A stretch of 64,000 nucleotides of DNA from Karalla daura (taxonomy: Eukaryota > Chordata > Actinopteri > Chaetodontiformes > Leiognathidae). Position numbers and translations under genes: made by a program. The notes under the pieces are model-generated. The model was not told where the DNA came from, made no database searches, and saw nothing but the letters and a program-made list of their open reading frames with translations. Of the stretch, positions 1 to 12,474 are shown piece after piece (position 1 is the first letter of the stretch; the number at the start of each line of letters is the position of its first letter). Location: positions 21,402,009 to 21,466,008 of the forward strand of contig CM055196.1 of assembly GCA_029224185.1 (NCBI GenBank), written 5' to 3'.

Positions 1-75
1 ATGCCAAAAAACACCTGGAATCGCTTTGAGAGTTTCAAGATAGACAGGTTGTGCTTCCAGTGCCAATTTTCTGAG

Positions 76-134
76 CGTGTGTGTGTGTGCATACATGCGT
101 GTATGCGTGTATGCGTGTGTGTGTGTGTGTGTGT
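76..134. repeat. Imperfect (GT)n microsatellite
   Basis: GT dinucleotides interrupted by GC and AT steps (gcgtgtat-type variants), then about ten clean GT units. Confidence 0.9.
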
Positions 135-604
135 ATCCATTCTTGTTAAGAGCAGCATATCCTCTCACTCAGCACTGTCATCCGTACTTAGTGGAATCCT
201 GCATCAAATCACCCTCTATCCACTCCATTCATGTCAAAATCCCCAAAACTAAACATTTATATGATGTCAAATGTCAAGCATTCATGAAAAATGATAAAAT
301 GACGATTAAAAAAAGAGTGATTTGAGGGCGCTCTCTGAGCAGTGGAGAGGTTTTTTCCTGGAAAAGTACCCTCACCAAAACACAGGTGTGACCGTCAGAT
401 CTGCAGCGAAGTGAAGAGTGCGTAAAAGCGTAACACCGATGGTACTGATGGAGGTAAGGCTCCTTTCTGTGAGATTCACCGAGCCAACATGTAGTCCTAC
501 AAAGGTGTTTTATTGACAGCAAAAGAATTCGATGCAAGTAACGTAGGGCCATTGCTTTTGGTATAAACACATGTCCATAATTCTTCACTTTTTTCCCTCC
601 ACGT

Positions 605-690
605 TCCTGTCGAGCCCTTCAGTCACATCTGGGAGTCAAACCCAGATGTGGCAGTGCTCACTCCCGAGCTACCGCTCATTTCTTTATACC
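605..690. repeat. Fragment of a tRNA-like teleost interspersed repeat
   Basis: A stretch reading like the 'gagtcaaaccca...ctcactcccgagctaccgct' part of a common fish repeat whose end resembles a tRNA gene (inverted B-box-like region followed by 'gagctaccgc'). Only about 85 bp is recognisable. The family is judged from memory of teleost repeats, not a search. Confidence 0.4.
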
Positions 691-1449
691 GTACATTAGT
701 TCAAGGCTCAGAGCTATGCATAAATAAGGGCACGGCCATCCAAGTTGCTTTAAAGAAGCAGCCAGGCGTCACTGTGCAGGTGCAAACATAAAACAGTGAC
801 ATAACAGGTGTGCGCAGCCAATCCTTTGCCCTCCAGCAGGTATTTAAAAATACAGATGGTCAGTGTCACCTGTGTGAGCGCGTATGGTTTGTAAAGTTGA
901 CCTGAAGAACTCAACGTGTCTGGTCCTTTGAGGAAAACCCAGAAGAACATACACACACTTTTAATTACACTGGGAGGAACTGCATCAATAGGTCAGAAAG
1001 GAGCCGATCTGAATTTTTAATAAAGAATGCAAACGCTCATTCACATGCAGTGAATTAAATCAATGTAAATCAGTTGTGTAAGCGGCGTTCGACTCCAATT
1101 AATCTGCATCTCATTGCATCCTTGTGAGCGAGTTTCCCCAGCAGACCTCCTCTCCTCCCCGGGCTCCGGGCTCCTCGCAGATCGTAATAGGTGCTTTGGG
1201 ACGTGTTCAAGCCTTCTGTCCTGGCGTCCTGGCGCCGTGTCCTTTGTGTCAAATCTCATTTAATCACTGCTATTGATTGTTCTTAATCGCTGCTTTTGGG
1301 TTGGTCTCGTTTGGTGAACACTTTTGCAGTAATAATGATACGCCCTGTGCCATCTGTTCAGAGCGTGGGGCAGATCTGGTTATCAACCATGTGGCATCAA
1401 TTCCCAGAAGATGTTGCCCATGTAATGATGCTGCTGCCTACCAGCCCAT

Positions 1450-1451
<2 letters not shown>

Positions 1452-1508
<57 letters not shown>
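1452..1508. repeat. (TG)n microsatellite
   Basis: Uninterrupted TG dinucleotides, about 28 units. Confidence 0.95.
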
Positions 1509-1510
<2 letters not shown>

Positions 1511-2201
1511 ACCCTATTGTATTGCCATTTGTTGCATCTCTCTCTTTCTACAGGTTCTTATAGGTTATTTTGCCAAATCATTCATTGCTGATTTTTTTGT
1601 TACAATTATTTAATGTGAAGACAAAATGAGACAAGAAAAACCTTCATTTGACCACTAGAGAGGAACTTATTGTATTATTGCTGTAGATGAGATAGTAGAA
1701 GATTGTCAAAGAGAGACATTGCCTAAAAAGGAGTAGACTAAGTAAAAAGATAACATTTCTTTATGAAATCTTTTGGGATTATATTGCACATTAATAGTTG
1801 AAGCATATTCTCCCTATCTCTGACCTATCTTGAGCAATATTACATATTGTCATATTGCACTGGTAACACGTAATGTACCTTGTACCTCAGGTAGTGTACT
1901 GGGGTACAAAGCACAGTGACAAAAGGAAAAAAGGAGGATGGGCACATCCCAACTCAAGGATGTCCCTGACACAGTGTTCCACAAAAGAGACACAACAGTC
2001 GAGCAAAAACAAACTCTGGCGACGAGCAAATGAATTGTCATTGAGGGTCGGTCGCGCGGAGCAAGGACACTGAGCTGATAATGGCTGCTCTGTGCTGCGC
2101 CTGATGGCCTGCAGTTTTACAACCTTTTACTGTCTGGTAACTCAGCGCCAACAGATGTGTTTACACAACCTTTATTACCTGTCATTAACGAGCTGTCAGC
2201 A

Positions 2202-2232
2202 TGTGTGTGTGTGTGTGTGTGTGTGTGAGTGT
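2202..2232. repeat. (TG)n microsatellite
   Basis: About 13 TG units followed by TGAGTG variants. Confidence 0.9.
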
Positions 2233-3610
2233 GAGTCGGTGTGGAAACAATTGAAGGTTTACCTCCTGGACATATGTGGCAGGACTTGTGACTGCGAGCT
2301 GGTTTGAATCTCTGACTCTGATCTCAGAGATTACTGATGATGCCCCAAAGCGAAAAAAAAAAAACCAAGCTTCAATTAGCATTTAGAACAGCGACCTCGT
2401 CTGATCTCTAACAGTATTATGGTAAAAGTCACACGGAGTCACGATCAAATTTTTGTTTGTGCAGGTTTGAGAGGTGCAGGATCTGTTAACTCTTGCTTCG
2501 GCTTGACTGGAAAGACAAGAAACTGGTAGCATTGGAGCTCAGCTCAAATCTCAGTGCTCGGGCCTCTCCATGTGTGGTTCGCATGTCGTGCCCGTGTGTG
2601 CGTGGCTTTCCGTTTGGTTTCCCACCACAGTCCAGAAAACATTTTTTCAATCTATTAGCTCATCTCTTTGCTGCGTTGTAACAGACACGCAAGTTTCATC
2701 CTTGTGATTAAGATATTTGCTGCAATAACCTTGCAAAACCGTGTTTCGTTCCCTTTTCTATGAATGCAGCATGTCGCAACAAGGTGTTATGTTATTGACG
2801 CGAGTTTGGTTTATTGTTAACAATGTGACCATCTAAACCCAGGTGGTAGCAGAAAAAAAAGGGAAATAAGCATGATGCAAACATAAACACTGCGTTATGA
2901 AACTTTTGGGGCGCTTGTATTTGTAAATGGGGAGAACTTCTTCTTTTCCCACAACATCAGCAGTGCTTGTTTTGCTCTTTCTGCTCAGGAACACTCAGGT
3001 CGGCCGTCTCCCTCTTTTTTTGCTCACGTCAGGGGTGAAGGCTGCACAACACCTGGCAGGATCTCAGGCTGCTGCGTCATGATGCAAGAAAGTTTGCACG
3101 CACCTGAGAATCAAAAGGTGTGGAGATGTTAAGCAGGGCAAAACTAACTATACCAGGAGAGCTACATTCACACAGCAAGAGGCTCTGAAAACTTTTGTCA
3201 GGCGACACAAATAGCCCAGATTAAGAGAAGTGGTAGCGTGCGATTATAAAGAAGGAACTTAATAACTCTGCCACCACTACTGCACTTTTGCCAGAATCTC
3301 CTGCGTGCGAGAGTTTCAGCTTGGCCCGCTGGTTCTTTCTCCTACCAGTCCAGACTTTCTCTGCATATGGTCTGAAAAAACAGACAATCCTCTACAAAAT
3401 TTACAGTGGGGAAAATGGCTGGAGAGGCCATTTAAAAGCCTAAAAGTGTCTGTTTATTTTCTGCCTGTCCAGAATTTGTTGCTGTTTCTGCTTGGCTGCA
3501 GCCTAAGCTTTGGAAAGGTCCACAGCTGCAGGCTGTAGTGTACCGTACAGACCGCTGCAATCATAGTAGAGCACGTCAGCCAAGCACACAGCTACAGTGG
3601 ACACTCCAGG

Positions 3611-3660
3611 GAGTGTGTGTGTGTACTTGTGCATGTGTGTGTGTGGGTGTAAGTGTGCGT
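3611..3660. repeat. Imperfect (GT)n microsatellite
   Basis: Short GT runs separated by ACTTGTGCAT and GGTGTAA interruptions. Confidence 0.8.
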
Positions 3661-3808
3661 CTGTTCTGTTACATTGTGTGTTTAGTTATGGACAGCTGCC
3701 AGTGGAAGGAGAGAACAGTGAGGGGGGCTGGTTGGATATCAGTGTTTGCTCTGGCCCAGCGCCAAAGACTCCTCTGTTTTTCTCAGCTGGCGATAATAAA
3801 TGGAGAGG

Positions 3809-3810
<2 letters not shown>

Positions 3811-3842
<32 letters not shown>

Positions 3843-3846
3843 GAGG
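3811..3846. repeat. (GA)n microsatellite
   Basis: About 15 GA units within a longer purine-rich strand that continues to about 4200 (A/G bias with G runs). Confidence 0.9.
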
Positions 3847-4311
3847 GAGCAAAAAAGTGGCAGAGAAGTAGAGGAAAGAAAGACAGTTGTATAAGGAAAA
3901 AGGAGGTCAAAGAGACAGCATGGGACGAATGTGAAATGCAGAGGAAAAATGGAGAGTAAAAAAAAGAAAAAGCACTGTCCTTGCTGTGCGTGCAGGGGGT
4001 TTGCAGCAGCAGGAGGAGGGTGGGGGGGGTAGTTGAAGGGAGTGTTGGAGAAGTAGCGGGGGGGTGTTGGAGAGAGCCGGACTGACAGGAAAATGAAGAC
4101 TATGAAACAGGAAAAGGAAAAGAGAGGACAAAGGGAACAATAAATGGAAGGAAAGGGAGAAGGAGAGGAAGGAGAAGAGGGGAGGAAAGTGGCCAGCAGT
4201 GCACTTTCAGTCAGTGTCCTCAAGCTGATGTCGAAGATAACGAGCCCGAAGTCTGACTGTTAGCGACTTCGCTGTGGAGGCATAGAATCGAAGGCAGATG
4301 AGGGGGACTCA

Positions 4312-4354
4312 TGCCCCCAGTGGTGAATCCTTGTTTGATTCACCACTGGGGGCA
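4312..4354. repeat. Perfect 18-bp inverted repeat (hairpin)
   Basis: The left arm at 4312-4329 (tgcccccagtggtgaatc) is exactly complementary to the right arm at 4337-4354 across a 7-nt loop (cttgttt). Complementarity stops abruptly at both ends. No microsatellite or known terminal repeat is attached. It could be a small fold-back or MITE remnant, a short hairpin RNA locus, or a local inverted duplication. Confidence 0.9.
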
Positions 4355-6039
4355 CCGGAAATCCAGACAACGAAAATCCAGACACCAGAGGCTCTACTGC
4401 AGTCCAAGCACACACCACACCCACTGCCGCTGACGTTTCCTCGCGAGGCCACTTTGTTGTAAACCATTCCTCTGCAGCTGCTCAGGGATCGGCAGCTGAG
4501 ATCGCCCCCGATTCTTTCATCAAATGCACAGTGGAAACAACTCAAGTCTGAGCTGATTAAAATCTGTCGGTTGGCCTGTTCTACAGTTTTACAGCCAGTT
4601 TTACAGAGTGATTGTCAGATGGCCAATGGATGTCTGAAACCCATCAGAGCTTCATCCACAAAGATCATGGCTTGGATCAAAGTTAGCACTCTGCAACAGA
4701 AGTCAAAGAGCTTTTCAAGAAGCTCACAGAGAGAGCCTCCTTTCCTAACCTCCACTTACCTGGCAAATCTCTTCTTCTTCCTTTTCCTTCTGGTGCTTAA
4801 ACTTTGCACTCACATCCTTGTTGATAGAGTTGTTTTCATTGTCTCACCAAGGTTTTTAATGTTATTTGCTCTGGCCAAAAGCACCCTATAGGTGAAAGGG
4901 AGAGAATAGAACAAAGCATTTTTAGGCCCAAAGTGGGTATATTTTAGATTATTATGATGAGTATTCAATAGAATATAACATTTTCTACAGAATTGTATCA
5001 CCTAATTTACTGGACCATTCGACTGATAAGATAATACCCCACTGATGCTACTTCCTCACTGCAAATTTGGTCCCTTATCTTCTCACTGTTCATGCGGATA
5101 CTGCTCTCACTGGCTAAGTATACATCTGCAATTCTAAAGTGCCAAAGAGTTGTGCATGTACGATACAGTGATGTTGGGTGTGCCTCAACCGATATCATTT
5201 CTGACCAATCAGTGCTCTGTCACCCTGTTGGGCCGATTACAAAAGAAATCATACCCATTCCGAGAAAAAGATGATTAAAGGCGAGGCAATAAAATCTGGT
5301 AAACAAGAGCTAATAACTGCAGTTTAAGCACCATCCTCAGGCATTTGTTCTAATTGCCAGAGTGCCAAACACTAATGTTTGTCACACCCAGGCAGCGACA
5401 TGAGGTACCCTGCAGGGTTTGAGTGAGACAGCTTTCATCAGCGATGCAAAACCATCTGTCTCGATGTTGGTCTCAGCTCCAGCCATCCAACATGTTCTCC
5501 TCTCAGCTAAATGCAGGGCCTCTCTCAGACATGGTTATGTTTAGAAAGTAATGTTTGGATGTCAAAACTACATTGTCAGGTGTGGGCATCAAAAGTACTT
5601 CATTTCAGGAGAGATTGTGCTCACATTATCCAATCCTACCACCACAGCTTCCTCTTTTTGCAGATGTTCTGGGTTATTACTCTGTCACCTGGTTCTGAGA
5701 GTGTAATGTTGATATCGACCACAATTGAAACTGGGATCTTCCCCTGAGTCTTACTAAGGGTGTGACCATCAACTGACCTCTGTTATTTCCTCCTTTGAGT
5801 CATCAACCAGCCTCCTAGACCCTATTCCCACTTGGCTAATAAAGGAAGTGTTCCCATTAATCGGCACCTCCTTAGTAGACATGATTCATCTGTCTTTATC
5901 AACAGAACACATTCTGAAAATCTTCAAACCCTCACTCTCAGCGAACTGCGGGCCCACCTCAAAAAAAACCTCAAAGATTCTGGAGAGATACTGCTTCTGC
6001 ATCTGTCTTGTATTTCACCCCAACCAGTAGTTGGCAGAT

Positions 6040-6085
6040 GACTTTTATTGATTCCCAAAGGGAAATTCACTTGTCTGGCAGCCTA
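6040..6085 (+). mobile_element. Degenerate retroelement tail fragment
   Basis: Contains 'tttattgattcccaaaggg' followed by 'aaattcac', close to a motif found in many dispersed teleost repeats (TTTATTG-CCC-AAGGGAAATTC). Only the core is visible and the flanks are unrecognised. Family assignment is from memory. Confidence 0.45.
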
Positions 6086-6467
6086 GCTCCTGAGTATTGG
6101 ATGAAAAATTCTAAAATCTGCCCTCACATATTTACACAAAAATAATGATATATAATAATATAAATATTCTATAATCTATGTTTATTGTGTATCTTTTTTT
6201 TCTGCAGCTGTGGTGGGGGTGGCAACCTAGAGCCCCCTATTACGAGCCACCACTGCGCTGCTTGCTTTTGATCATCTCTTTGTGGGGACAGTTTTCCAAT
6301 GGAAACATATGCAACCGAAGCACAGTTACAATGAGAGAAGGAGGCCAGTAAACACTCTGTCGATGAGAGCCGAGTGCGTCAGAGGGGAACACACCAGCGT
6401 CATGTTCGCCCATCAAACCGTACGGTGGTTACATTCATAAAGAGTTACAACAGCAGAGCAGAAGCAA

Positions 6468-6468
<1 letters not shown>

Positions 6469-6521
<53 letters not shown>

Positions 6522-6537
6522 ACAGCAGCAGCAGCAG
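6469..6537. repeat. (CA)n microsatellite followed by (GCA)n
   Basis: About 27 CA units, a CTCACA interruption, then five AGC triplets. Confidence 0.95.
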
Positions 6538-7060
6538 ACCTATCATCACCAATGGGGACTTTGATCGCAGCGACCACAAAGCCAGCCGGGACGGTGTTTA
6601 TAGTGTGTAGTTGTCGCCTCGGTGCAACTAAAGAGTCAGGGGGATGTGGGCGTGACACCGGGTGACACGACTTTCAACTTCATAAAGAGCAGCCGAGCGC
6701 AATTAGTACTGTTTTTACACTCCGGCCTGCTACCCAGCAGCCCCTGGCCTTTTCATGTAGGCTGCTATGTCTGTTTCTGTTGAGATTTTGGAGGGGGTGG
6801 AGGGGGTGGAGGGGGCGGGAGGGAGTGAACCAGCTCGGCAGCTAATTGGGACCCACATCTGACAGAGGCCTGCACTGATGTCAGATCCCAGCCCAGATGT
6901 GACGTTGTGGGCAGATGAAAGACTTTTTTTTTCTTTTTTTCCATTCATGGAAACAAGGTTTGACTCCATGGCTTTGCTGTAGAAGAGATAAAAGATTCAA
7001 ATACTGGCATGAGCCAGCACTGGACGCTCCATCCTCGACCTGAATCCAAACTCGGCTGCA

Positions 7061-7095
7061 GCGAGTGAGTGAGCGAGCGAGTGAGTGAGTGAGCG
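7061..7095. repeat. (GAGT/GAGC)n tetranucleotide repeat
   Basis: GAGT and GAGC units alternate for about 35 bp, followed by GC-rich DNA. Confidence 0.85.
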
Positions 7096-8079
7096 GACGG
7101 GCGGGAGGAAGATAAAAGAGGCCCAGTCCCGAGGCTCAGCTGGCTTTCTCAAACTGTTTGTTGTACATGGTTTTGATGTTTTCTGCTGACGATAAGAGCG
7201 GCCTCTGATCACAAGGCCTTATTATTGACCTACGCTGAAGGCAGCTCATTACAGCCATCTGATAAAAGAGAGGAGCGAGACAATAAAAGCTTATTTCTGT
7301 TTATATAACAGAAGTCACTTAGATAAATAAACTCACAATATCTCGGTCCCACTGGCTTTGTGAGCTCCGCTTTGCATGCAAGTGTCTCTTGAGGCAGGCT
7401 GCGTTCTCTTTCGGGGTCTTGAAATCTTTGACGCTCTCTCCCTTTGTGTGAGTCAAAGGGGTGAAAATCCTCTTGGATGCAGTTGGAGCAGGGATTGGAT
7501 CTGTTGCTGCTCTGACAGTCAACAAGCCACTCAGCCGCCAGAGCACCAAACCCTCCACAGGAAAAGCACATTATCTGTTTGATCAGTGAGGAGAATGCAC
7601 ATGGGGAGAGTCTTCTCCCAGCCGGTCTAAACCTGTGCAGCTGAGCACAGGATGTGTTGCATTTATTTCGTTATCACACAATCTTTTTTTTTTTTCAGTG
7701 TCTTCAATTTCCAGCATAGGACCAAAACTTGAAGCACTCCAAGTTTTGGAGACTGTTTAAAGTGCCTTTTTTTCAGTTCAGATGGTTACATTAAAGAAAT
7801 GATTATCACAATTTTCTCTTCAGAGGAGAATTGTTTGGTGCATCAGACAATTTCATGAATCTTTCACCCTGACTTTCACAGCTTGTCATACGGCAACATG
7901 TGAGACTACAAGGGGTGATCTGTTGGAACAATACCATTTTCTGGTACTTTCTGATCGTCTCTCTGTCTGTTATGGACTGCTGAAACTCCCCTTTGTCCAT
8001 TGCGGTCATAAAACGAGCTTCGTCTTGAACTTCTTCCTCTTCGAGCACTCTCTCATTTGTAGTAATTTGATGGTGGAAT

Positions 8080-8520
8080 ATACCAAGCGCCACCAGGTCA
8101 ATGGAATGCCTCTCCATCTTCAAGAAGCTCTTGAAGACTCAACCCTTGTCAGGCTATCCACGACTTCCCTTCTTCTTTCTTCTCCTTACACTTCTTCTAC
8201 TGCTTTCTCCCCTTAACTAAGGCTTAATCTCTGCAATTGTACTAGTACTTAGCCTACTGCACTCTGAAGAATGAAGGGCAGTATACATTGTCTGTGATTG
8301 TGATGTAATCTGAATGTTTTTCTCTTATCCAAGTCCATCATTCAGAGGCTTCAGTCGGCCTAAACGTATGTTTTTGGACTGGTGGAAGAAACACATGCAG
8401 ACACAGTAGGAACATACAAACTCCACACAGATGTTCGACCCGAGAGTCGAACCCAGAGTCCCTGTTGTGAGTCGCTTTGGATAAACGTCTGCTTAATGAT
8501 TAAGTGTAAATGTGAAGTTC
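8080..8520 (+). mobile_element. Degenerate non-LTR retrotransposon/SINE 3' region
   Basis: Two family hallmarks occur in order. The first is a piece at 8366-8460 reading like the teleost repeat core 'tttttggactggtgg...aacatacaaactccacacag...gagtcgaaccc'. The second is the tail at about 8470-8510 (gagtcgctttggataaac, then gtctgcttaatg), close to the GTCGCTTTGGATAAAAGC-type tail of fish LINE/SINE elements. The upstream 8120-8290 text (reading LQEALEDSTLV on the plus strand) fits a decayed element 3' end. Two elements may be nested. No intact reverse transcriptase remains. Confidence 0.6.
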
Positions 8521-8714
8521 CTCTGGCACTAAAATTCCTTGTTTTCCTTTGATTTTTATCAATTAATCATCTGCATGTGATCTGGAAAAAATAAGAATGG
8601 GAATATTATCAGCGTCGACTGTGCACTCACAACGGCGGGTCTATCATCCTCATCCACATGAGGGCATACTTGAACCGACAGACTGCTCTTTCTCCTTGTT
8701 TGGACTGTTGTGAC

Positions 8715-8757
8715 GCACACACGTGCACACACACATACACACACACACACACACACT
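8715..8757. repeat. (CA)n microsatellite
   Basis: Interrupted CA run with CGTG and ATA breaks. Confidence 0.9.
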
Positions 8758-8900
8758 TGCACACTCTCACTCACAGAGTGAGGGCTCTGACATTCACTCT
8801 CACACAGGGAGACACCCCCTCTCTTTTCAAAATACACAATCACCATTCACTCCGCAAAATCCACACACACCACGTCCTGTCTGCTTGGGTACACTTCATC

Positions 8901-8912
8901 AACACACACGCG

Positions 8913-8980
<68 letters not shown>

Positions 8981-9004
8981 CACGCCCGCTCACACACACA
9001 CACA
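8901..9004. repeat. (CA)n microsatellite
   Basis: About 35 clean CA units between shorter interrupted runs. Confidence 0.95.
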
Positions 9005-10504
9005 ATTCACAGAGGGCCCCTTGCCTTATTGCCCCTCCATTTGGCTGGTGCCATTTGTTGCACACGTTTTGTCGTCGGCTGACGGAAAGCGGCTCAGGGC
9101 TGCTGGTGCCGGGAGGCCGCATGATGGAGGTGCCTGTCCGGACTCGTTGGAGCTTTACGTGTGTCACGACCTGACTTCACCCAGCATTATGGGACAAGTG
9201 ATTCTCCTCAAACACAGCAGGCTTTGATGGATGGAGGCCTTAAGAGATTCAGCTTGCTTAACATTTGCTTAACACAGGGATTTTGAACTTATTCCCGCTG
9301 TTGTAGAGCCAGTGCATGCTGATATTTCTCTCTCAAAGGCAGAAATAAAAGGAGAAAACCATATTAAGACGCACTGCGCGCCAACTCGTATCGAGTTTAT
9401 TTTTCTACTAATGTATTGCCAGCACTGGACAAGAATTCAGAAGCAGATTTTGTCATATTGCTGGCATATTTAAAGTTAAATTAACTGATCTCTGAGCAAA
9501 AAAAAACTGTGTGGAAAGACTTTTACTGCATTAACTACACCAGCCAAGGCCTTTTCTGTAATTTGAGGCCTTGTGCACAAATGTGGGAAAATTAATCTGG
9601 CTAGACAAGGAGTACAAAGTGAGGCAAACACAGATGTAAATTACAAGGGTATTTAAATATATTTGACCAATTTCAGTGAAGCTGGAATGTGGAAATTCCC
9701 TTAATCTGATGTTTCCTCTAGCCTTATTTTATAAGAAGTCTCAGCAGTGTGTGTTGAGTTCTGAGTGTGGAGTTGCATCACAACCCAAATGCACTAGAGT
9801 GCCTACAAAAGAAAAAGTGACAGTCGACCTAACCAGAGTTTAACCAGCCTTTTACAAGCACTACATGCAAGGTTAACAGCTTGGCATCCTATTCAGAGTA
9901 TGACATTTGTCTGAACTCCTCCAGTGTACTCACACTGTGCCGCCAGGCTTACAACTCAATGTGAACCATGTCTGTGGACACGGCAACCCCCTGCTCAACC
10001 TCTCTTCCTCAAATTTTTCACAGCGCTTAATGTGATTAGTTAGGCGACGTCTTTTTATAGAACCATTGACAGGATTGAAAATGACGACAACAACTGGGAC
10101 AAATCAGCCCTGACAGAGGGCCTCTCCCGGACACATGAAATTAACAGGGTTACATTGAATGCATCACCAAGAAATTGTTGCTGCCTTTTGCAAATGCATT
10201 ACTGTACTTTTACATTTTATCTATTCAGTTCTGGCAACAGCTACTACTAAAAATAAATAAATAAATAAAAAGAGCATTTAAATGTTTAAAATATGAAGAT
10301 TTTCCATCACTTTGCCCAACCTGGACTTTTGCATTTCAGCTTGTTAAAACACATTGGATCAGCACATGTTGTGTTCTCCTGCAAACATCAATAAGTTTTA
10401 CCTAGTGTGAGTTCTCTGTCCTGTGGCTCACAGCCCTGCCAGCATCCCCACTGATTTCTCTCTGTATCAATTTCTCTCCCAAACACGCACACGATTTCCA
10501 AGTA

Positions 10505-10562
<58 letters not shown>

Positions 10563-10563
10563 C
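10505..10563. repeat. (CT)n microsatellite
   Basis: CT dinucleotides with rare TTT and TAT interruptions. Confidence 0.95.
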
Positions 10564-10722
10564 GTCTTGTTATCTGTCTCTTTTACACAGTTCACGAACA
10601 GCTACATTTATTGTTTCTGTGCGTGCACATGCAGGCACGTACAAGACAGAGGAAGCTATCTGATTATGCTTACACGAGCTGGACAGACCACACACCAGCA
10701 TGCACACAGGCACATGTGGCGA

Positions 10723-10761
10723 ACACACACGCACACATACGCACACACACACACACACACC
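10723..10761. repeat. (CA)n microsatellite
   Basis: CA units with GC and TA interruptions, then about ten clean units. Confidence 0.9.
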
Positions 10762-12423
10762 TGAGCCTCACTTGACTCTGTGGGTGGTGTAGAACTTGCC
10801 AGATTTCACCTCTTTAAACAGCGCGGCAATGTGCAACAAGGTGGAGAAGGGTTGGCTGTTTAATCAGGGGCTTAAAGAGTGAGAGTAAAGAGTTGGCACT
10901 GTGATGAAGGCAAAACACACCGGTGCTTTCTCCACCTTCTTTTTAAGTGTTTTCAAATGTTGTTCTGTCTCCTTTTGATTGTGAGATCTTACATGCTGTT
11001 CCAGCAGCAAAGCCTGACACTTGCACAGACTGACAACCGGCAGCAATTTTATACTCTTTAAACATCAAAACAAGCTTCTTTTTTTTTGTTAAAGCTCATT
11101 CTGCTGAACTGAAACTAAAGCTACATTTATTTCCATCGTGTTTACAGAAGCAGATGTAAATGCAGCCGTGGCCTCTCGGGATGATGAGATGCACAGAGTT
11201 GTATAGACTCAACCCAGTGACCCTTCACTTGTGCTGCTGCTGTGCAGAGCGTGCAGCCTCTCTCTGCCCCGGGGTGATGTGTTTCACAACTGTCATCCTC
11301 CAGAAGAAAAAAGAGGGATTTATACACATTAGTGCAAAGACACGAATGAAGAACTGCACAAACAGGCCAGGCGCATTCAAAGCGATATTTAAATCGAACC
11401 AAAATCTTAAGCTTGGGCTTAAACCAAGATTAGCTCTATTGTACTTGTGTTTGATATTTTTTCTTTCAGGTTTTCGTTTCAGTGTTAGCTTTCACCTTCT
11501 CTTTCTCTTTCTGTTTCTCTTTCTCTATCTGTGTCTGTTTCTCTTTCTCTTTCTCTGTCTCAATAAATAGCCAATGAGTTCACACCAGTCAAGAAAAACA
11601 TGCTTTAGAGTAAATTTTTCTTGTCAGAGAGATGGGGTAAATGCATCACCCATAGCTTGTCAGTTTCAATACCAGTGCATCGAATGAGTGAAGTGGTTTA
11701 AAGTCATTTATTTCTTTTTATTGAATTAGAGGCAAAGGGGTAAGTGACTGTCTAAAAAGGCCTTTTGTCCCGTCAGGCAGTCGAGGAGCTGACAGCGTGC
11801 TCTGCTGTGTTATTGACTCTGTGATTATGCAATATCTACCACAGGGCTTCCAAACACGGAGATCAGGACCTCGCACAGGCTCCCAGGATTAATCTGAGGG
11901 GGGATCACAAGAGGATGAAATGGATGAAGAAAACAATCCAATAAATGCAATTCCTTTTTTTTAGGTACTACTGGATACATACTGGGTATGTTTGCCCCCT
12001 CCTTAAAATTAGAGTTGTGAAAAAGCATTGAGTCTTAATTCATTTTGAGAGGCCATAAGACAAAATAACGGGACACTTTTGATCCTTTTAACATCTGAAG
12101 GTTAAAAAATTCTACTAAAGCCTGTTATAGAATATGGAGGGCGCTTTATTCTGATTTTGCATCATTTTAGGGACCTAAAGGGTCAAGTATCTCGTTGACA
12201 GAAGGCATTTGAACCTGTGGCATCAAAATTCTGATTTACTGAAAATTGACAGATGATATGATATTATTCCAGTGACTCTCTAGGAATGGCTCAGGGAGAG
12301 TTTTTTGGGGGGGATAGATAAAGGTGATTAAAACAATACAGGGGGGATGAATTTGGGGTCGGACAGGACGTGGGGGTGTCCATGGTGTCCCGGAGCAGAT
12401 GGCCTGCCTCTGCCTCTCTTTCC

Positions 12424-12425
12424 CC

Positions 12426-12457
<32 letters not shown>

Positions 12458-12474
12458 CGCTCTGTCTCTCTCTA
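12424..12474. repeat. (CT)n microsatellite
   Basis: About 14 clean CT units followed by CTGT/CTAT variants. Confidence 0.9.

Noticed and set aside
2290..2320. GGTTTGAATCTC as a tRNA B box
   Set aside because: No A box or cloverleaf could be built around it.
8658..9227. Frame with long Thr-His repeats
   Set aside because: Translation of CA microsatellites.
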